This document shows, one piece after another, positions 1 to 10,373 of a DNA stretch of 64,000 nt; the stretch's first letter is position 1; every line of letters begins with the position of its first letter. A program made the position numbers and the translations under genes. The notes under the pieces were generated by a model. It had not been told where the DNA came from. It searched no databases and worked only from the letters and a program-made list of their open reading frames with translations. The stretch is taken from positions 1 to 64,000 of the forward strand of contig NZ_VDLV01000008.1 in the NCBI RefSeq assembly GCF_013608025.1, given 5' to 3'. This stretch comes from Pseudomonas brassicacearum subsp. neoaurantiaca. GTDB taxonomy: Bacteria > Pseudomonadota > Gammaproteobacteria > Pseudomonadales > Pseudomonadaceae.

Positions 1-139
1 TCGCCGATAGAGCCAAACAACACCGCTCTATCAACTCCTTCAGCGCTTCGATGAACTGAAGCGCCTGACCTATCGAAACTTACTTAACTAATTGAAACTC
101 AAGGAGTTTTCCGTTTCGACTGCGCCGGAAGTGGGGCGA
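1..139 (-). other. Probable leader of a stable-RNA operon outside the window
   Basis: No open reading frame is supported here. Read on the minus strand it lies directly downstream of the strong promoter at 140-167, so it would be transcribed as a leader. A small perfect hairpin is present at 95-109 (AAACTC, loop AAG, GAGTTT). If an rRNA operon follows, this is its upstream leader; the 16S gene itself is not in the window. Confidence 0.4.
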
Positions 140-167
140 ATTATAGACACCTGGAATCTGCCGTCAA
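140..167 (-). promoter_or_regulatory. Strong sigma-70 promoter reading out of the left edge
   Basis: On the minus strand a -35 TTGACG (162-167) is followed after exactly 16 bases by a perfect -10 TATAAT (140-145) and a GC-rich discriminator (TCGCCCC). It lies just past the tyrS stop codon and reads leftwards. A near-consensus promoter with a GC-rich discriminator is typical of stable-RNA promoters. In P. aeruginosa the tyrZ-type synthetase gene is followed by an rRNA operon in the same orientation, so this is probably an rrn promoter whose 16S gene lies off the window. That assignment is inference. Confidence 0.6.
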
Positions 168-182
168 CCCTTTATTTCAGTT

Positions 183-1382
183 TTACTCAGATTTCAGCGT
201 GATACGTGCGAAAGCTTTCTTGCCGGCTTGGCATACATGGGTCGAACCCAGCTCATATATATAGGAGCGATCCACAACCTCTCCATCTATACGCACACCA
301 CCCGAGCCCAAGAGATCTCGCGCCACTGCTGCATTCTTGACCAAGCCAGCCTTATTAAGAACCGCCGCAATCGGCATATCCTCAACAGCAGTCAGCTCGA
401 TCTCTGGCAGATCATCCGGCAGCTCACCGTCCTTCATGCGATTACCCGCCGCACGATGAGCGTTGGCCGCAGCTTCCTCACCATGGAAACGAGCAACGAT
501 CTCCTCAGCCAACTTGATCTTGATGTCCCGTGGATTGGCGCCCGCCTCTACATCAGCACGGAACGCATTGATCTCATCCATGGACCGGAAGCTCAACAGC
601 TCAAAGTAACGCCACATCAGAACATCGGGAATGGAAACCAGCTTGCTGTACATGACGCCCGGCGCTTCCTGGATACCTACGTAGTTGCCCAGCGATTTGG
701 ACATCTTCTTCACGCCATCCAGACCCTCAAGCAATGGCATGGTCAGAATGCACTGCGCCTCTTGGCCATAACCGCGCTGCAACTCACGCCCCATCAAGAG
801 GTTGAACTTCTGGTCTGTACCACCGAGCTCTACGTCGGCACGCAACGCAACCGAGTCATAGCCCTGCACAAGCGGATAGAGGAACTCATGAATGGCGATG
901 GGTTGATTGGTCGTATAACGCTTGTCGAAATCATCGCGTTCGAGCATGCGAGCCACAGTGTACTGAGACGTCAGGCGAATGAAATCCGCCGGCCCCATCT
1001 GATCCATCCAAGTGGAGTTGAACGCCACTTCGGTCTTGGCCGGATCAAGAATCTTGAAAACCTGAGTCTTGTAGGTCTCGGCGTTATCGAGAACCTGCTC
1101 GCGGGTGAGGGGTGGGCGCGTAGCACTCTTCCCGCTCGGATCACCGATCATGCCGGTGAAGTCCCCTATAAGAAAGATGACCTGATGCCCAAGATCCTGG
1201 AACTGGCGCAGCTTATTAATAAGCACGGTATGACCCAGGTGCAGATCAGGCGCCGTCGGATCGAAGCCAGCCTTGATACGCAGCGGCTGCCCGCGCTTGA
1301 GCTTTTCGATCAGCTCGGACTCGACCAACAGTTCTTCCGCACCACGTTTGATCAGCGCTAGCTGCTCTTCAACCGACTTCAT
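183..1382 (-). CDS. tyrS: Tyrosyl-tRNA synthetase (TyrZ-like class)
   Basis: Charges tRNA-Tyr with tyrosine in the cytoplasm. The 399-residue protein has the class I HIGH-type signature HLGH in [11 protein letters not shown], the following nucleotide-binding stretch [14 protein letters not shown], and the KMSKS loop [12 protein letters not shown]-terminal S4-like RNA-binding region follows ([11 protein letters not shown]). The reading frame extends 31 codons further upstream, but the ATG at 1382 ([14 protein letters not shown]) matches the usual family start and length. Position beside the M23 peptidase and anmK matches P. aeruginosa PA0668 (tyrZ), the second type of tyrosyl-tRNA synthetase in that species. 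Divergent from the M23 gene, with about 210 bases of shared upstream DNA. Confidence 0.95.
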   Translation of the reverse strand: MKSVEEQLALIKRGAEELLVESELIEKLKRGQPLRIKAGFDPTAPDLHLGHTVLINKLRQFQDLGHQVIFLIGDFTGMIGDPSGKSATRPPLTREQVLDNAETYKTQVFKILDPAKTEVAFNSTWMDQMGPADFIRLTSQYTVARMLERDDFDKRYTTNQPIAIHEFLYPLVQGYDSVALRADVELGGTDQKFNLLMGRELQRGYGQEAQCILTMPLLEGLDGVKKMSKSLGNYVGIQEAPGVMYSKLVSIPDVLMWRYFELLSFRSMDEINAFRADVEAGANPRDIKIKLAEEIVARFHGEEAAANAHRAAGNRMKDGELPDDLPEIELTAVEDMPIAAVLNKAGLVKNAAVARDLLGSGGVRIDGEVVDRSYIYELGSTHVCQAGKKAFARITLKSE

Positions 1383-1594
1383 AACAGACCCGTAAGGCTC
1401 AGATTCAAAGGGCCCCAACCATACAAGATCGCGCACCAAATACAAGGTTTGCCCGGCGCACGGACGCCGATCCATAGAACAGAGCGTTCGCGGGCTTGCT
1501 TCGCAGGGGTTTTGGTTATATTTTATACAGTTATTTCGTCTTCATCATGTCATTCATCTTTTCCAATTCATTTTTTCAAAAGCCAAAATTACTT

Positions 1595-3016
1595 ATGACC
1601 ACCGAACCGTCTAAAGCGCCGCCGCTTTATCCGAAGACCCACCTGCTTGCCGCAAGCGGCATCGCAGCCCTCCTTAGCCTGGCACTGCTGGTGTTTCCCT
1701 CCAGCGATGTTGAAGCAAAAAAGACGACTCTGAGTCTTGAACTGGAAAGTCCTGCTGAACAACTGACACAAGAACAAGACGCCGCCGAAGCCGTTCAAGC
1801 CACAAACGAGCCGGCCGCCTCTCCATTCGCGCAGATTGAAAATAGCGCGGAAGACGCTGCCACGGCCGCCGCCCAGGCAGAAGCGCCCGCAGTCGCAGAA
1901 GAAAAGAAAGGGCCTGACCATCGCGAAGTGATTGTCGCCAAAGGCGACACACTTTCCACTCTGTTCGAAAAGGTTGGCCTGCCCTCGGCCTCGGTCCATG
2001 AGATCCTGGCCAGCGACAAGCAAGCCAAGCGATTCACTCAACTGCAACGTGGTCAGAAACTGGAGTTCGAACTTAACCCAGAAGGTCAGCTGACCAACCT
2101 GCACACCAAGCTGAGCGACTTGGAAAGCATCACCCTGACCAAGAATGACAAGGGTTATGTGTTCAACCGCGTCACGGCAAAGCCCACCGTCCGATCAGCC
2201 TACGTCCATGGCGTCATAAACAGCTCATTGTCCCAGTCGGCAGCGCGCGCGGGGCTCTCCCATAGCCTGACCATGGACATGGCCAGCGTATTTGGCTACG
2301 ACATCGACTTCGCCCAGGATATTCGCCAGGGCGACGAATTCGACGTCATCTACGAACAGAAAGTGGTCAACGGGAAGAGCGTCGGTAACGGCCCGATTCT
2401 TTCCGCGCGTTTTACCAACCGCGGCAAGACCTACACTGCGGTGCGCTACACCAACAAGCAGGGCAATAGCAGCTACTACACCGCCGACGGCAATAGCATG
2501 CGCAAGGCATTCATCCGTACGCCAGTGGACTTCGCCCGTATCAGTTCAAAGTTTTCCGCCGGTCGCAAGCATCCGATCCTGAACAAGATTCGCGCCCACA
2601 AAGGTGTCGATTACGCCGCCCCCCGTGGCACACCGATCAAGGCGGCCGGCGACGGCAAGGTCTTGCTGGCCGGACGTCGGGGCGGTTATGGCAACACCGT
2701 TATCATCCAGCACGGAAACACCTACCGCACGCTGTACGGCCACATGCAAGGCTTCGCCAAGGGCGTGAAGACGGGTGGCACCGTCAAGCAAGGCCAGGTT
2801 ATCGGTTACATCGGCACCACCGGCCTGTCCACCGGCCCGCATTTGCACTATGAGTTCCAGGTGAACGGCGTCCACGTCGATCCGCTCGGCCAGAAATTGC
2901 CGATGGCCGACCCGATCGCCAAAGCCGAGCGCGCGCGATTCCTGGCCCAAAGCCAGCCCTTGATGGCTCGCATGGATCAAGAAAAAGCCACGATGCTGGC
3001 TTCGAGCAAGCGCTAA
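1595..3016 (+). CDS. Membrane-anchored M23 peptidoglycan endopeptidase (PA0667/MepM-like)
   Basis: Predicted zinc metalloendopeptidase that cuts peptidoglycan cross-links in the periplasm. The 473-residue protein has an N-terminal membrane segment or uncleaved signal at about residues 16-34. An alanine/glutamate-rich linker follows, then a LysM/OapA-like region starting near HREVIVAKGDTLSTLF. The C-terminal M23 domain carries the zinc ligands in HKGVDYAAP (HxxxD) and GPHLHYEF (HxH). An in-frame start exists at 1496, but ATG 1595 (MTTEPSKAPPL) puts the membrane segment in the normal position and is preferred. anmK starts 3 bases after the stop, so wall cleavage and anhydro-muramic acid recycling are probably co-transcribed. 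Confidence 0.9.
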   Translation: MTTEPSKAPPLYPKTHLLAASGIAALLSLALLVFPSSDVEAKKTTLSLELESPAEQLTQEQDAAEAVQATNEPAASPFAQIENSAEDAATAAAQAEAPAVAEEKKGPDHREVIVAKGDTLSTLFEKVGLPSASVHEILASDKQAKRFTQLQRGQKLEFELNPEGQLTNLHTKLSDLESITLTKNDKGYVFNRVTAKPTVRSAYVHGVINSSLSQSAARAGLSHSLTMDMASVFGYDIDFAQDIRQGDEFDVIYEQKVVNGKSVGNGPILSARFTNRGKTYTAVRYTNKQGNSSYYTADGNSMRKAFIRTPVDFARISSKFSAGRKHPILNKIRAHKGVDYAAPRGTPIKAAGDGKVLLAGRRGGYGNTVIIQHGNTYRTLYGHMQGFAKGVKTGGTVKQGQVIGYIGTTGLSTGPHLHYEFQVNGVHVDPLGQKLPMADPIAKAERARFLAQSQPLMARMDQEKATMLASSKR

Positions 3017-4111
<1,095 letters not shown>

Positions 4112-4127
4112 ATCGATATCTTCAGGC

Positions 4128-4168
4128 AATAAAAAAACCGCAGGGCCGTAAGGCACTGCGGTTTTTTT
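4128..4168. terminator. Bidirectional terminator between anmK and erpA
   Basis: A run of A residues, a stem AACCGCAG...CTGCGGTT with a loop of about 12 bases, and a run of seven T residues. It is symmetrical, so it can terminate anmK on the plus strand and erpA on the minus strand, whose stop codons converge here. Confidence 0.9.
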
Positions 4169-4178
4169 ATTGAAGCAT

Positions 4179-4529
4179 TCAGATCGAGAACGAAGAACCG
4201 CACCCACAGGTAGTGGTCGCGTTAGGGTTCTTGATCACGAAACGCGAACCTTCCAAGCCTTCCTGATAGTCCACCTCGGCACCTGCCAGGTACTGGAAGC
4301 TCATCGGATCGACCACCAGGCTGACACCTTCGCGCTCAACGATGGTGTCGTCTTCGGCCACTTCTTCATCAAAAGTGAAGCCATACTGAAAACCGGAACA
4401 ACCGCCGCCCGTTACGAATACGCGCAGCTTCAAACGATCATTGCCCTCTTCATCGACCAGGCTCTTCACCTTGTGCGCGGCACCGTGGGTGAATTGCAAA
4501 GCCGTGGGGGTGAAGGTTTCGACGCTCAT
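4179..4529 (-). CDS. erpA: A-type iron-sulfur cluster carrier ErpA
   Basis: Carries and inserts Fe-S clusters into apo-proteins, including isoprenoid-synthesis enzymes in E. coli. The 116-residue protein has the three conserved A-type cysteines in GGGCSGFQY and TCGCGSSF at the C terminus. The frame is open 26 codons further upstream, but ATG 4529 ([14 protein letters not shown]) gives the standard length. It lies downstream of argC on the same strand, separated by about 150 bases with an imperfect hairpin, so it probably has its own promoter. Confidence 0.95.
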   Translation of the reverse strand: MSVETFTPTALQFTHGAAHKVKSLVDEEGNDRLKLRVFVTGGGCSGFQYGFTFDEEVAEDDTIVEREGVSLVVDPMSFQYLAGAEVDYQEGLEGSRFVIKNPNATTTCGCGSSFSI

Positions 4530-4623
4530 GCTGAATATCTCCCGGCGCTTACGCCGCCATAATGCGTGATGGCGGGCATTATCCGCTTCTCCTACAAAAT
4601 TGGTCAACTATTTAGACGAGCAG

Positions 4624-4656
4624 CGGCGAGCTATAGGCTCCAGGCTTATAGCCGCC
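4624..4656 (-). repeat. Imperfect hairpin in the argC-erpA interval
   Basis: The arms GGCGAGCTATAGGC and GCTTATAGCCGCC can pair with one or two bulges around a short loop. It could act as a weak terminator for argC or be a degenerate REP-like palindrome. There is no T-run on the minus strand, so termination would be inefficient. Confidence 0.35.
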
Positions 4657-4678
4657 AACCTGACGCTTGTGACTGCCC

Positions 4679-5713
4679 TTACGGCAACATCCCCGCATGG
4701 GACAATCCCAGGCGCTCATCCAGACCGAACAGGATGTTCAGGTTCTGCACCGCCTGGCCGGACGCACCCTTGACCAGGTTATCGATGACCGACAACACCA
4801 CCACCAAGTCTCCATCCTGCGGACGATGCACGGCGATCCGGCAAACGTTCGCACCGCGCACGCTACGGGTTTCCGGATGGCTGCCGGCCGGCATCACGTC
4901 GACGAACGGTTCGTTGGCGTAGCGTTTCTCGAACAGCGCCTGCAAGTCGACGGAACGATCGACCACCGTTGCGTAAAGAGTGGAATGGATTCCACGAATC
5001 ATCGGCGTCAGGTGCGGCACGAACGTCAGGCCGACGTCCTTGCCCGCCGCCTGACGCAACCCTTGGCGGATTTCTGGCAAGTGGCGATGCCCTTTTACCG
5101 CATAGGCCTTCATGCTTTCCGACGTCTCGGAATACAGCGAGCCGACACTGGCGCCTCGACCGGCGCCACTGACACCGGATTTGCAATCAGCGATCAGGCG
5201 CGAAGTGTCAGCAAGACCGGCCTCGATCAACGGCAGGAACCCGAGCTGTGTCGCGGTCGGATAGCAACCGGGCACGGCGATCAATCGTGCCTGCCTGATT
5301 TTCTCGCGATTGACTTCCGGCAAGCCGTAGACAGCCTCGTCCAGAAGCTCCGGTGCCCCGTGGGGCTGGCCGTACCACTTGGCCCATTCGTCCGCGTCCT
5401 GCAGGCGGAAGTCAGCCGACAGGTCGATCACCTTGGTCCCGGCCGCCAACAGCTCCCCCGCCAAGGCGTGGGCAACGCCATGAGGGGTGGCAAAGAACAC
5501 CACATCGCAAGCACCGAGGGTCTTGATGTCCGGAACGCTGAATGCCAGGCCGTCGTAATGGCCTCGCAGGTTCGGATACATGTCGGCGACGGCCAGGCCG
5601 GCCTCGGATCGGGAGGTGATGACCACCACCTCAGCCTGCGGATGCTGCGCCAACAGACGCAGCAGTTCGACACCGGTGTAACCCGTGCCGCCGACGATAC
5701 CGACCTTGACCAT
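4679..5713 (-). CDS. argC: N-acetyl-gamma-glutamyl-phosphate reductase
   Basis: Third step of arginine synthesis: NADPH-dependent reduction of N-acetyl-glutamyl-phosphate to the semialdehyde. The 344-residue protein has the N-terminal Rossmann motif [18 protein letters not shown] and the catalytic cysteine in [16 protein letters not shown]. The length matches the family. It is divergent from hemJ, with about 130 bases between the starts. Confidence 0.97.
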   Translation of the reverse strand: MVKVGIVGGTGYTGVELLRLLAQHPQAEVVVITSRSEAGLAVADMYPNLRGHYDGLAFSVPDIKTLGACDVVFFATPHGVAHALAGELLAAGTKVIDLSADFRLQDADEWAKWYGQPHGAPELLDEAVYGLPEVNREKIRQARLIAVPGCYPTATQLGFLPLIEAGLADTSRLIADCKSGVSGAGRGASVGSLYSETSESMKAYAVKGHRHLPEIRQGLRQAAGKDVGLTFVPHLTPMIRGIHSTLYATVVDRSVDLQALFEKRYANEPFVDVMPAGSHPETRSVRGANVCRIAVHRPQDGDLVVVLSVIDNLVKGASGQAVQNLNILFGLDERLGLSHAGMLP

Positions 5714-5846
5714 AAACCTGCCCTCAACGAACCACTGGAAAGCCGTCGATAATAGGGGCCGCAGGGCGTGGCGACAACCGTCAAGGTGACGTGTGGCCGC
5801 TCTAACCTCTACTATCGGGCTACCGTGAATCTGGGAATAACCAAAA

Positions 5847-6278
5847 ATGCTCTATCTATGGCTCAAGGCACTTCACATTGTCAGCATGGTCTGCTGGTTC
5901 GCCGGCCTGTTCTACCTGCCGCGCCTGTTTGTCTATCACGCCCAAAGCGAAGACAACGTCAGCAAGGAGCGCTTCAGTGTCATGGAGCGCAAGCTGTATC
6001 GCGGCATCATGGGCCCGGCGATGATTGCCACGCTGGTATTTGGCATCTGGCTGCTCAGCCTCAATGCCGGCGCCTACTTCACCCAGGGTGGCTGGATGCA
6101 CGCCAAGTTGACCCTGGTCGTCCTGCTGATCGGTTATCACCACATGTGCGGCGCCCAAGTGAAACGCTTCGCCCGCGGCGAAAACACCCGCAGCCATGTC
6201 TTTTATCGCTGGTTCAACGAGGTGCCAGTCCTGATATTGCTGGCTATCGTAATTCTCGTCGTGGTCCGGCCGTTCTAA
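5847..6278 (+). CDS. hemJ: Protoporphyrinogen IX oxidase HemJ
   Basis: Oxidises protoporphyrinogen IX to protoporphyrin IX at the inner membrane in haem synthesis. The 143-residue protein is predicted to have four membrane segments. It carries HemJ-type residues: a conserved His in [28 protein letters not shown] and the [13 protein letters not shown] segment. It corresponds to the PA0661 position beside argC. The following nitronate monooxygenase begins 36 bases downstream, so the two are probably co-transcribed. Confidence 0.9.
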   Translation: MLYLWLKALHIVSMVCWFAGLFYLPRLFVYHAQSEDNVSKERFSVMERKLYRGIMGPAMIATLVFGIWLLSLNAGAYFTQGGWMHAKLTLVVLLIGYHHMCGAQVKRFARGENTRSHVFYRWFNEVPVLILLAIVILVVVRPF

Positions 6279-6313
6279 CGTCCAATAGCACTATTCGATC
6301 GGGGGTACATCCC

Positions 6314-7282
6314 ATGCCGTTGCCCGCTTTGCTTGAAGAACGTCTGCGGCTGCCTGCCGTTGCTGCGCCGATGTTCCTGATTTCCAATCCCCAGCTCGTG
6401 CTTGCCTGCTGTCGCAATGGCATTGTCGGCAGTTTCCCGGCGCTGAACCAACGTGAGAGCAGCGGTTTCAAGGCTTGGCTGGAGGAAATCGAAGCGGGCC
6501 TGGAAACGATGGAAAGGCCGGCACCCTACGCGGTCAATCTGATCGTCCATAACAGCAACCCGCGGCTCCAGGACGACCTGGCGATCTGCATCGAGCATAA
6601 AGTGCCTATCGTCATCACCAGCCTGGGCGCGGTAAAAGAGCTGGTGGAGGCGGTGCATGGCTATGGCGGCCTGGTATTTCACGACGTGACCACTCGCCGC
6701 CACGCCGAAAAAGCCGCAGAAGCAGGTGTAGACGGTTTGATTGCCGTCGCGGCTGGCGCCGGAGGACATGCGGGAACGTGGAGCCCTTTCGCGCTGATTG
6801 CCGAAATCCGGCAGTTCTTTGATAAAACCCTGCTGCTCGCAGGATGTTTGAACCACGGCCATCAGATTTTGGCAGCGCAACTGCTCGGCGCGGATCTGGC
6901 CTACTTTGGAACGCGATTCATTGGTACGGCAGAAAGTCACGCGTCCGACGCTTATAAAGAGATGTTGCTCACATCCAGAGCCGCAGACATCGTGCATACT
7001 CCCGCAGTATCCGGCGTGCCAGCCAGTTTCATGCGCCAGAGCCTGGAGGATGCCGGCTTCGACCTGCTTGCCTTGCAGAACAAAAGCGCGGCAGATCCCG
7101 GATCGAAACTCAAACCGCTGAACAATGAAGCCAAGGCCTGGAAGACCGTATGGTCTGCGGGCCAAGGTGTTGGTGAGATCAATGATTTACCCAGCGTCGA
7201 TCAACTGATCGCACGCCTGGATAAAGAATACCGCCAGGCGCAAGCCCGAGCGGCACAGCTCGGAGGCCAATGGCCCCGCTGA
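6314..7282 (+). CDS. Nitronate monooxygenase / 2-nitropropane dioxygenase family flavoprotein
   Basis: FMN-dependent TIM-barrel enzyme. The family oxidises alkyl nitronates such as propionate-3-nitronate to the aldehyde or keto acid plus nitrite. The 322-residue protein begins LLEERLRLPAVAAPMFLIS and has the substrate-site segment GAGGHAG, in place of the common GGHxG context, followed by LLLAGCLNHGHQ and the FMN phosphate-site stretch LGADLAYFGTRF. ATG 6314 gives the normal family start, although the frame is open much further upstream. Synteny matches PA0660. The actual substrate is not shown by the sequence. Confidence 0.88.
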   Translation: MPLPALLEERLRLPAVAAPMFLISNPQLVLACCRNGIVGSFPALNQRESSGFKAWLEEIEAGLETMERPAPYAVNLIVHNSNPRLQDDLAICIEHKVPIVITSLGAVKELVEAVHGYGGLVFHDVTTRRHAEKAAEAGVDGLIAVAAGAGGHAGTWSPFALIAEIRQFFDKTLLLAGCLNHGHQILAAQLLGADLAYFGTRFIGTAESHASDAYKEMLLTSRAADIVHTPAVSGVPASFMRQSLEDAGFDLLALQNKSAADPGSKLKPLNNEAKAWKTVWSAGQGVGEINDLPSVDQLIARLDKEYRQAQARAAQLGGQWPR

Positions 7283-7326
7283 ATCCCAGAAATATAAATC
7301 AACTTTGAAAGACAAGGATGCCAGGC

Positions 7327-8289
7327 ATGAGCGAAACCCGCTTCAACATCGTATTCGACGGAGCCCTGTTGCCAGGCGTCGATACCACCACCGCCAAGCT
7401 AAACCTCGCGGAGCTGTTCAAGAGTGATGTCAGTGCCATTGAACGTTTGTTCAGCGGTCGCAAGGTGTCGCTTAAAAACAACCTGTCCCAGGGCGACGCA
7501 CAGAAGTACCTGGAAGCGCTGCACAAGAGCGGCATCGATGCCCGAATCGAAGCAGAGCCATCCCTCCAGCTAGACCTCGGCGAGGTGCAGGACTCACCGT
7601 ATCAGCCAAGTGGCCGCCACCCGGACTCCATCATCGACCCCGTTTCCCCCTATGCCCCTCCCCGTGCCCCGGTTGGCGAAACGCTTGCCGAATACGGCCC
7701 GCTCAAGCCCTTCAGTTTCGACGGCCGTATCGGGCGCCTGCGGTACCTGGCCTGGACCATGGTCCTGACGCTGGCGGTAATGCCCGTGGTCGGGATTGCG
7801 TTCTGGTTGAGCCTGTCCTGGCTGCTCGTCGCCACCTCGACGACCGCGATGGTCATCGGCGGACTCGTCGCCGTAGCCATCTTCCTCGCGTTTGCCTACG
7901 TAAGCATCCAGTTCAGCGCCCAGCGCCTGCACGATCTCGGCTGGTCCGGATGGCTGTGGTTGCTCAACCTGGTGCCATTTGTGGGCAGTCTTTTCCCATT
8001 CGTGCTTATTTTCGCTCCAGGTAATAGTGGCGCGAATCGCTACGGTCCGCCGCCGCCGCCCAACAGCACTGCGGTCAAGGTTCTTTCATGGCTGTGGGTC
8101 GTCCTGATCGTCCTGATTTTCATCGGTGCATTGGCTGGCGCATTCAGCAGCATCGGCGAGGAGTACGGCAGCAGCTCGTTGAGCAGTTATGAAAGCAGCG
8201 AATCCATTGACGAATCGGCTGAAGAACCCGCCGCCGAAGCAGCCGAGCCAGCCGCACCTTCTGTAGACTACGAAGAAGAGGAACAATAA
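7327..8289 (+). CDS. DUF805 family inner-membrane protein
   Basis: Function unknown. The 320-residue protein has a soluble N-terminal part of about 110 residues ending in a proline-rich linker. A DUF805 domain follows (FSFDGRIGRLRYLAW, then four predicted membrane segments, with FSAQRLHDLGWSGWLW as the family hallmark). The C-terminal tail is rich in acid, Ser, Ala and Pro and ends DYEEEEQ. An ATG at 7318 is also in frame, but AAGGA at 7314-7318 is well spaced only for ATG 7327 (MSETRFNIVF). It sits in the PA0659 position of a rightward gene run. Confidence 0.8.
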   Translation: MSETRFNIVFDGALLPGVDTTTAKLNLAELFKSDVSAIERLFSGRKVSLKNNLSQGDAQKYLEALHKSGIDARIEAEPSLQLDLGEVQDSPYQPSGRHPDSIIDPVSPYAPPRAPVGETLAEYGPLKPFSFDGRIGRLRYLAWTMVLTLAVMPVVGIAFWLSLSWLLVATSTTAMVIGGLVAVAIFLAFAYVSIQFSAQRLHDLGWSGWLWLLNLVPFVGSLFPFVLIFAPGNSGANRYGPPPPPNSTAVKVLSWLWVVLIVLIFIGALAGAFSSIGEEYGSSSLSSYESSESIDESAEEPAAEAAEPAAPSVDYEEEEQ

Positions 8290-8298
8290 ACGCGCTTA

Positions 8299-8327
8299 GC
8301 GCCGGTGACAGCTCAGTCCACCGGCGC
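8299..8327 (+). repeat. GC-rich hairpin after the DUF805 gene
   Basis: A perfect nine-base-pair stem GCGCCGGTG/CACCGGCGC encloses an 11-base loop in the short gap between the DUF805 and SDR genes. No T-run follows, so it is a weak or Rho-assisted terminator at most, or an mRNA-stabilising structure. Confidence 0.5.
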
Positions 8328-8350
8328 CCTGCGCGGCGATGGAGAATTGC

Positions 8351-9139
8351 ATGACCCGTTACGCTCTGATCACTGGTGCTTCCAGTGGTATCGGCCTGGC
8401 CATGGCCGAAGCATTGGCCCGGCGTGGGCGCAACCTGATATTGGTGGCTCGACAGCGTGATCGGCTGGAAAGTATTGCAATAGAGCTGACTCAACGGTTT
8501 GGCGTAGAGGTGTTGTTTCGCGCCTGCGATCTGGGGGAACCCCTGCGACTCTCAGGCTTCCTGCTGGAATTGGAGGAAGGCGAACGCCAGATCGATCTGC
8601 TCGTCAATTGCGCCGGCATCGGCACCAGTGGTCCGTTCCTGGCCCAGGACTGGATGACCGAACAAGACCTGATCGAAGTGAATATCCTTGCTCTCACCCG
8701 TCTCTGCCATGCAATAGGCAACAGCATGGCGTTGCATGGCGGCGGCCAGATCCTCAACGTCGCGTCGACTGCTGCCTTCCAACCCGGCCCCTGGATGAGT
8801 ACTTATCACGCCAGCAAAGCCTATGTACTGCATTTCTCCGAAGCCCTGCGGGTCGAATTGAAAAAATGCGCAATCAACGTCTCGGTGCTGTGTCCCGGGC
8901 CGACTCGCACGGACTTTTTCGCCAAGGCACAACTGGATGAACAGAAACTCAACGGCAAGAAGAAATTGATGAGCCCCGAGGAAGTTGCGCTCTATGCCGT
9001 TCGCGCGCTGGACAGGAATCGAGCCATTATCATTCCCGGACGCCGCAATCGCTGGTTCGCCGCGCTGCCTCGATTGGGACCACGCTGGCTGGTCCGGACC
9101 GTCAGCGGCATGTTCAACAAGGCCTGCTGTCCGCACTGA
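8351..9139 (+). CDS. Short-chain dehydrogenase/reductase
   Basis: NAD(P)-dependent classical SDR, 262 residues. The nucleotide-binding motif is TGASSGIGLAMAEALARRG, the structural motif is NCAGIG, and the catalytic Ser, Tyr and Lys are in NVASTAAFQPGPWMSTYHASKAY. It is followed by CPGPTRTDF. The C-terminal extension contains RWFAALPRLGPRW, as in membrane-associated SDRs. GGAG at 8341-8344 favours ATG 8351 over the in-frame ATG at 8339. The substrate is unknown; the position corresponds to PA0658. Confidence 0.88.
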   Translation: MTRYALITGASSGIGLAMAEALARRGRNLILVARQRDRLESIAIELTQRFGVEVLFRACDLGEPLRLSGFLLELEEGERQIDLLVNCAGIGTSGPFLAQDWMTEQDLIEVNILALTRLCHAIGNSMALHGGGQILNVASTAAFQPGPWMSTYHASKAYVLHFSEALRVELKKCAINVSVLCPGPTRTDFFAKAQLDEQKLNGKKKLMSPEEVALYAVRALDRNRAIIIPGRRNRWFAALPRLGPRWLVRTVSGMFNKACCPH

Positions 9140-9220
9140 TTTCTTCAAGCTGAAAAACCCGGGCCAGCACACCGGGCCTTCAGTACACTCGACCTCGACC
9201 AACCCAACGGAGAGACAGCT

Positions 9221-9559
9221 GTGGATACCCTGTTTACCAAGATCATCAACCGGGAAATACCGGCGAAGATCATCTATGAGGATGACCAGGTCCTGGCCTT
9301 CCACGACATCGCTCCACAGGCACCGGTTCACTTCCTGGTCATTCCAAAGAAGCCGATCCGCACCCTCAATGACCTGACCGAGGACGACAAGGGCCTGGCT
9401 GGGCATATTCTCTTCACGGCCCAGCGCCTGGCCCTCGAGCTGGGTTGCGAAGAAGGCTTCCGGGTGGTGATGAACTGCAATGAACTCGGTGGACAAACCG
9501 TCTATCACATTCATATGCATGTGCTTGGACAGCGCCAGATGAATTGGCCGCCGGGCTGA
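9221..9559 (+). CDS. HIT family nucleotide-binding protein (HinT-like)
   Basis: Histidine-triad hydrolase of the HinT class, which acts on phosphoramidates or adenylylated substrates. The 112-residue protein begins [20 protein letters not shown] and carries the triad HIHMHV near the C terminus. The start is GTG, preceded by GGAGAG; there is no ATG upstream in register with the family start. P. aeruginosa has an extra gene (PA0657) between the SDR and HIT genes that is absent here. Confidence 0.92.
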   Translation: MDTLFTKIINREIPAKIIYEDDQVLAFHDIAPQAPVHFLVIPKKPIRTLNDLTEDDKGLAGHILFTAQRLALELGCEEGFRVVMNCNELGGQTVYHIHMHVLGQRQMNWPPG

Positions 9560-9632
9560 TCCATGATCCAACGCAAATCCCCAGCGGCCGATTGAGTTAA
9601 ACTGGCCGCCGAGATTTTTTCCGGAGGTAAGC

Positions 9633-10280
9633 ATGACTACCCAACGTCACTACTCGCCCATCGATCGCCTGCTGCTGCAGGCCGACACCGCGATGCGTAC
9701 GCTGTTGCCCTTCAGCGGTCAGCCGTACCGTCCATCACCGGCCATCGTGCAGCCGGACGTGCAGATGAGCGATGACGAGACTCGCCATGTTGCCGGGCTG
9801 ATGCGTATCAACCATACCGGTGAAGTCTGCGCCCAGGCGCTCTACCAGGGCCAGGCGCTGACAGCGAAATTGCCGCAGGTACGCGAAGCGATGGAACAGG
9901 CCGCCGAGGAAGAAATCGATCATCTGGTCTGGTGTGAACAACGCATTCGCCAGTTGGGCAGCCACACTAGCGTGCTGAACCCCCTGTTTTATGGCATGTC
10001 GTTCGGGATCGGCGCCGTGGCGGGCCTGATCAGTGACAAGGTCAGCCTTGGTTTTGTCGCGGCGACCGAGCACCAAGTATGCAAGCACTTGAATGAGCAC
10101 CTGCAGCAGTTGCCCGTCGAGGATGAAAAGTCCCGGGCGATTCTTGAACAGATGCGTGAAGACGAGGAGCACCACGCCGAAAGTGCGTTGGAAGCGGGCG
10201 GCTTCCGCTTCCCGGCTCCCGTCAAATTCGGCATGAGCCTGCTGGCCAAAGTCATGACCAAGAGTACCTATCGGATCTGA
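9633..10280 (+). CDS. coq7: Ubiquinone biosynthesis hydroxylase Coq7 (demethoxyubiquinol hydroxylase)
   Basis: Di-iron monooxygenase for the last hydroxylation in ubiquinone synthesis, at the membrane surface. The 215-residue protein shows the ferritin-like metal ligands in [30 protein letters not shown] and [14 protein letters not shown] strong GGAGG ribosome site precedes the ATG. It is the last gene of the rightward run and ends at a clear terminator. Confidence 0.95.
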   Translation: MTTQRHYSPIDRLLLQADTAMRTLLPFSGQPYRPSPAIVQPDVQMSDDETRHVAGLMRINHTGEVCAQALYQGQALTAKLPQVREAMEQAAEEEIDHLVWCEQRIRQLGSHTSVLNPLFYGMSFGIGAVAGLISDKVSLGFVAATEHQVCKHLNEHLQQLPVEDEKSRAILEQMREDEEHHAESALEAGGFRFPAPVKFGMSLLAKVMTKSTYRI

Positions 10281-10319
10281 TAGGGAAAACGGCGCTAGGC
10301 CTGACCCGCCTGGCTCACA

Positions 10320-10364
10320 AAAATAAAAAAGGCGACTGTCCATGGACAGTCGCCTTTTTTCATA
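10320..10364. terminator. Bidirectional terminator between coq7 and speD
   Basis: An A-rich stretch, a stem AAAAGGCGACTGTCC paired with GGACAGTCGCCTTTT around a very short loop, then a run of T. Symmetric and placed between convergent genes. Confidence 0.93.
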
Positions 10365-10373
10365 GCCGAAACT

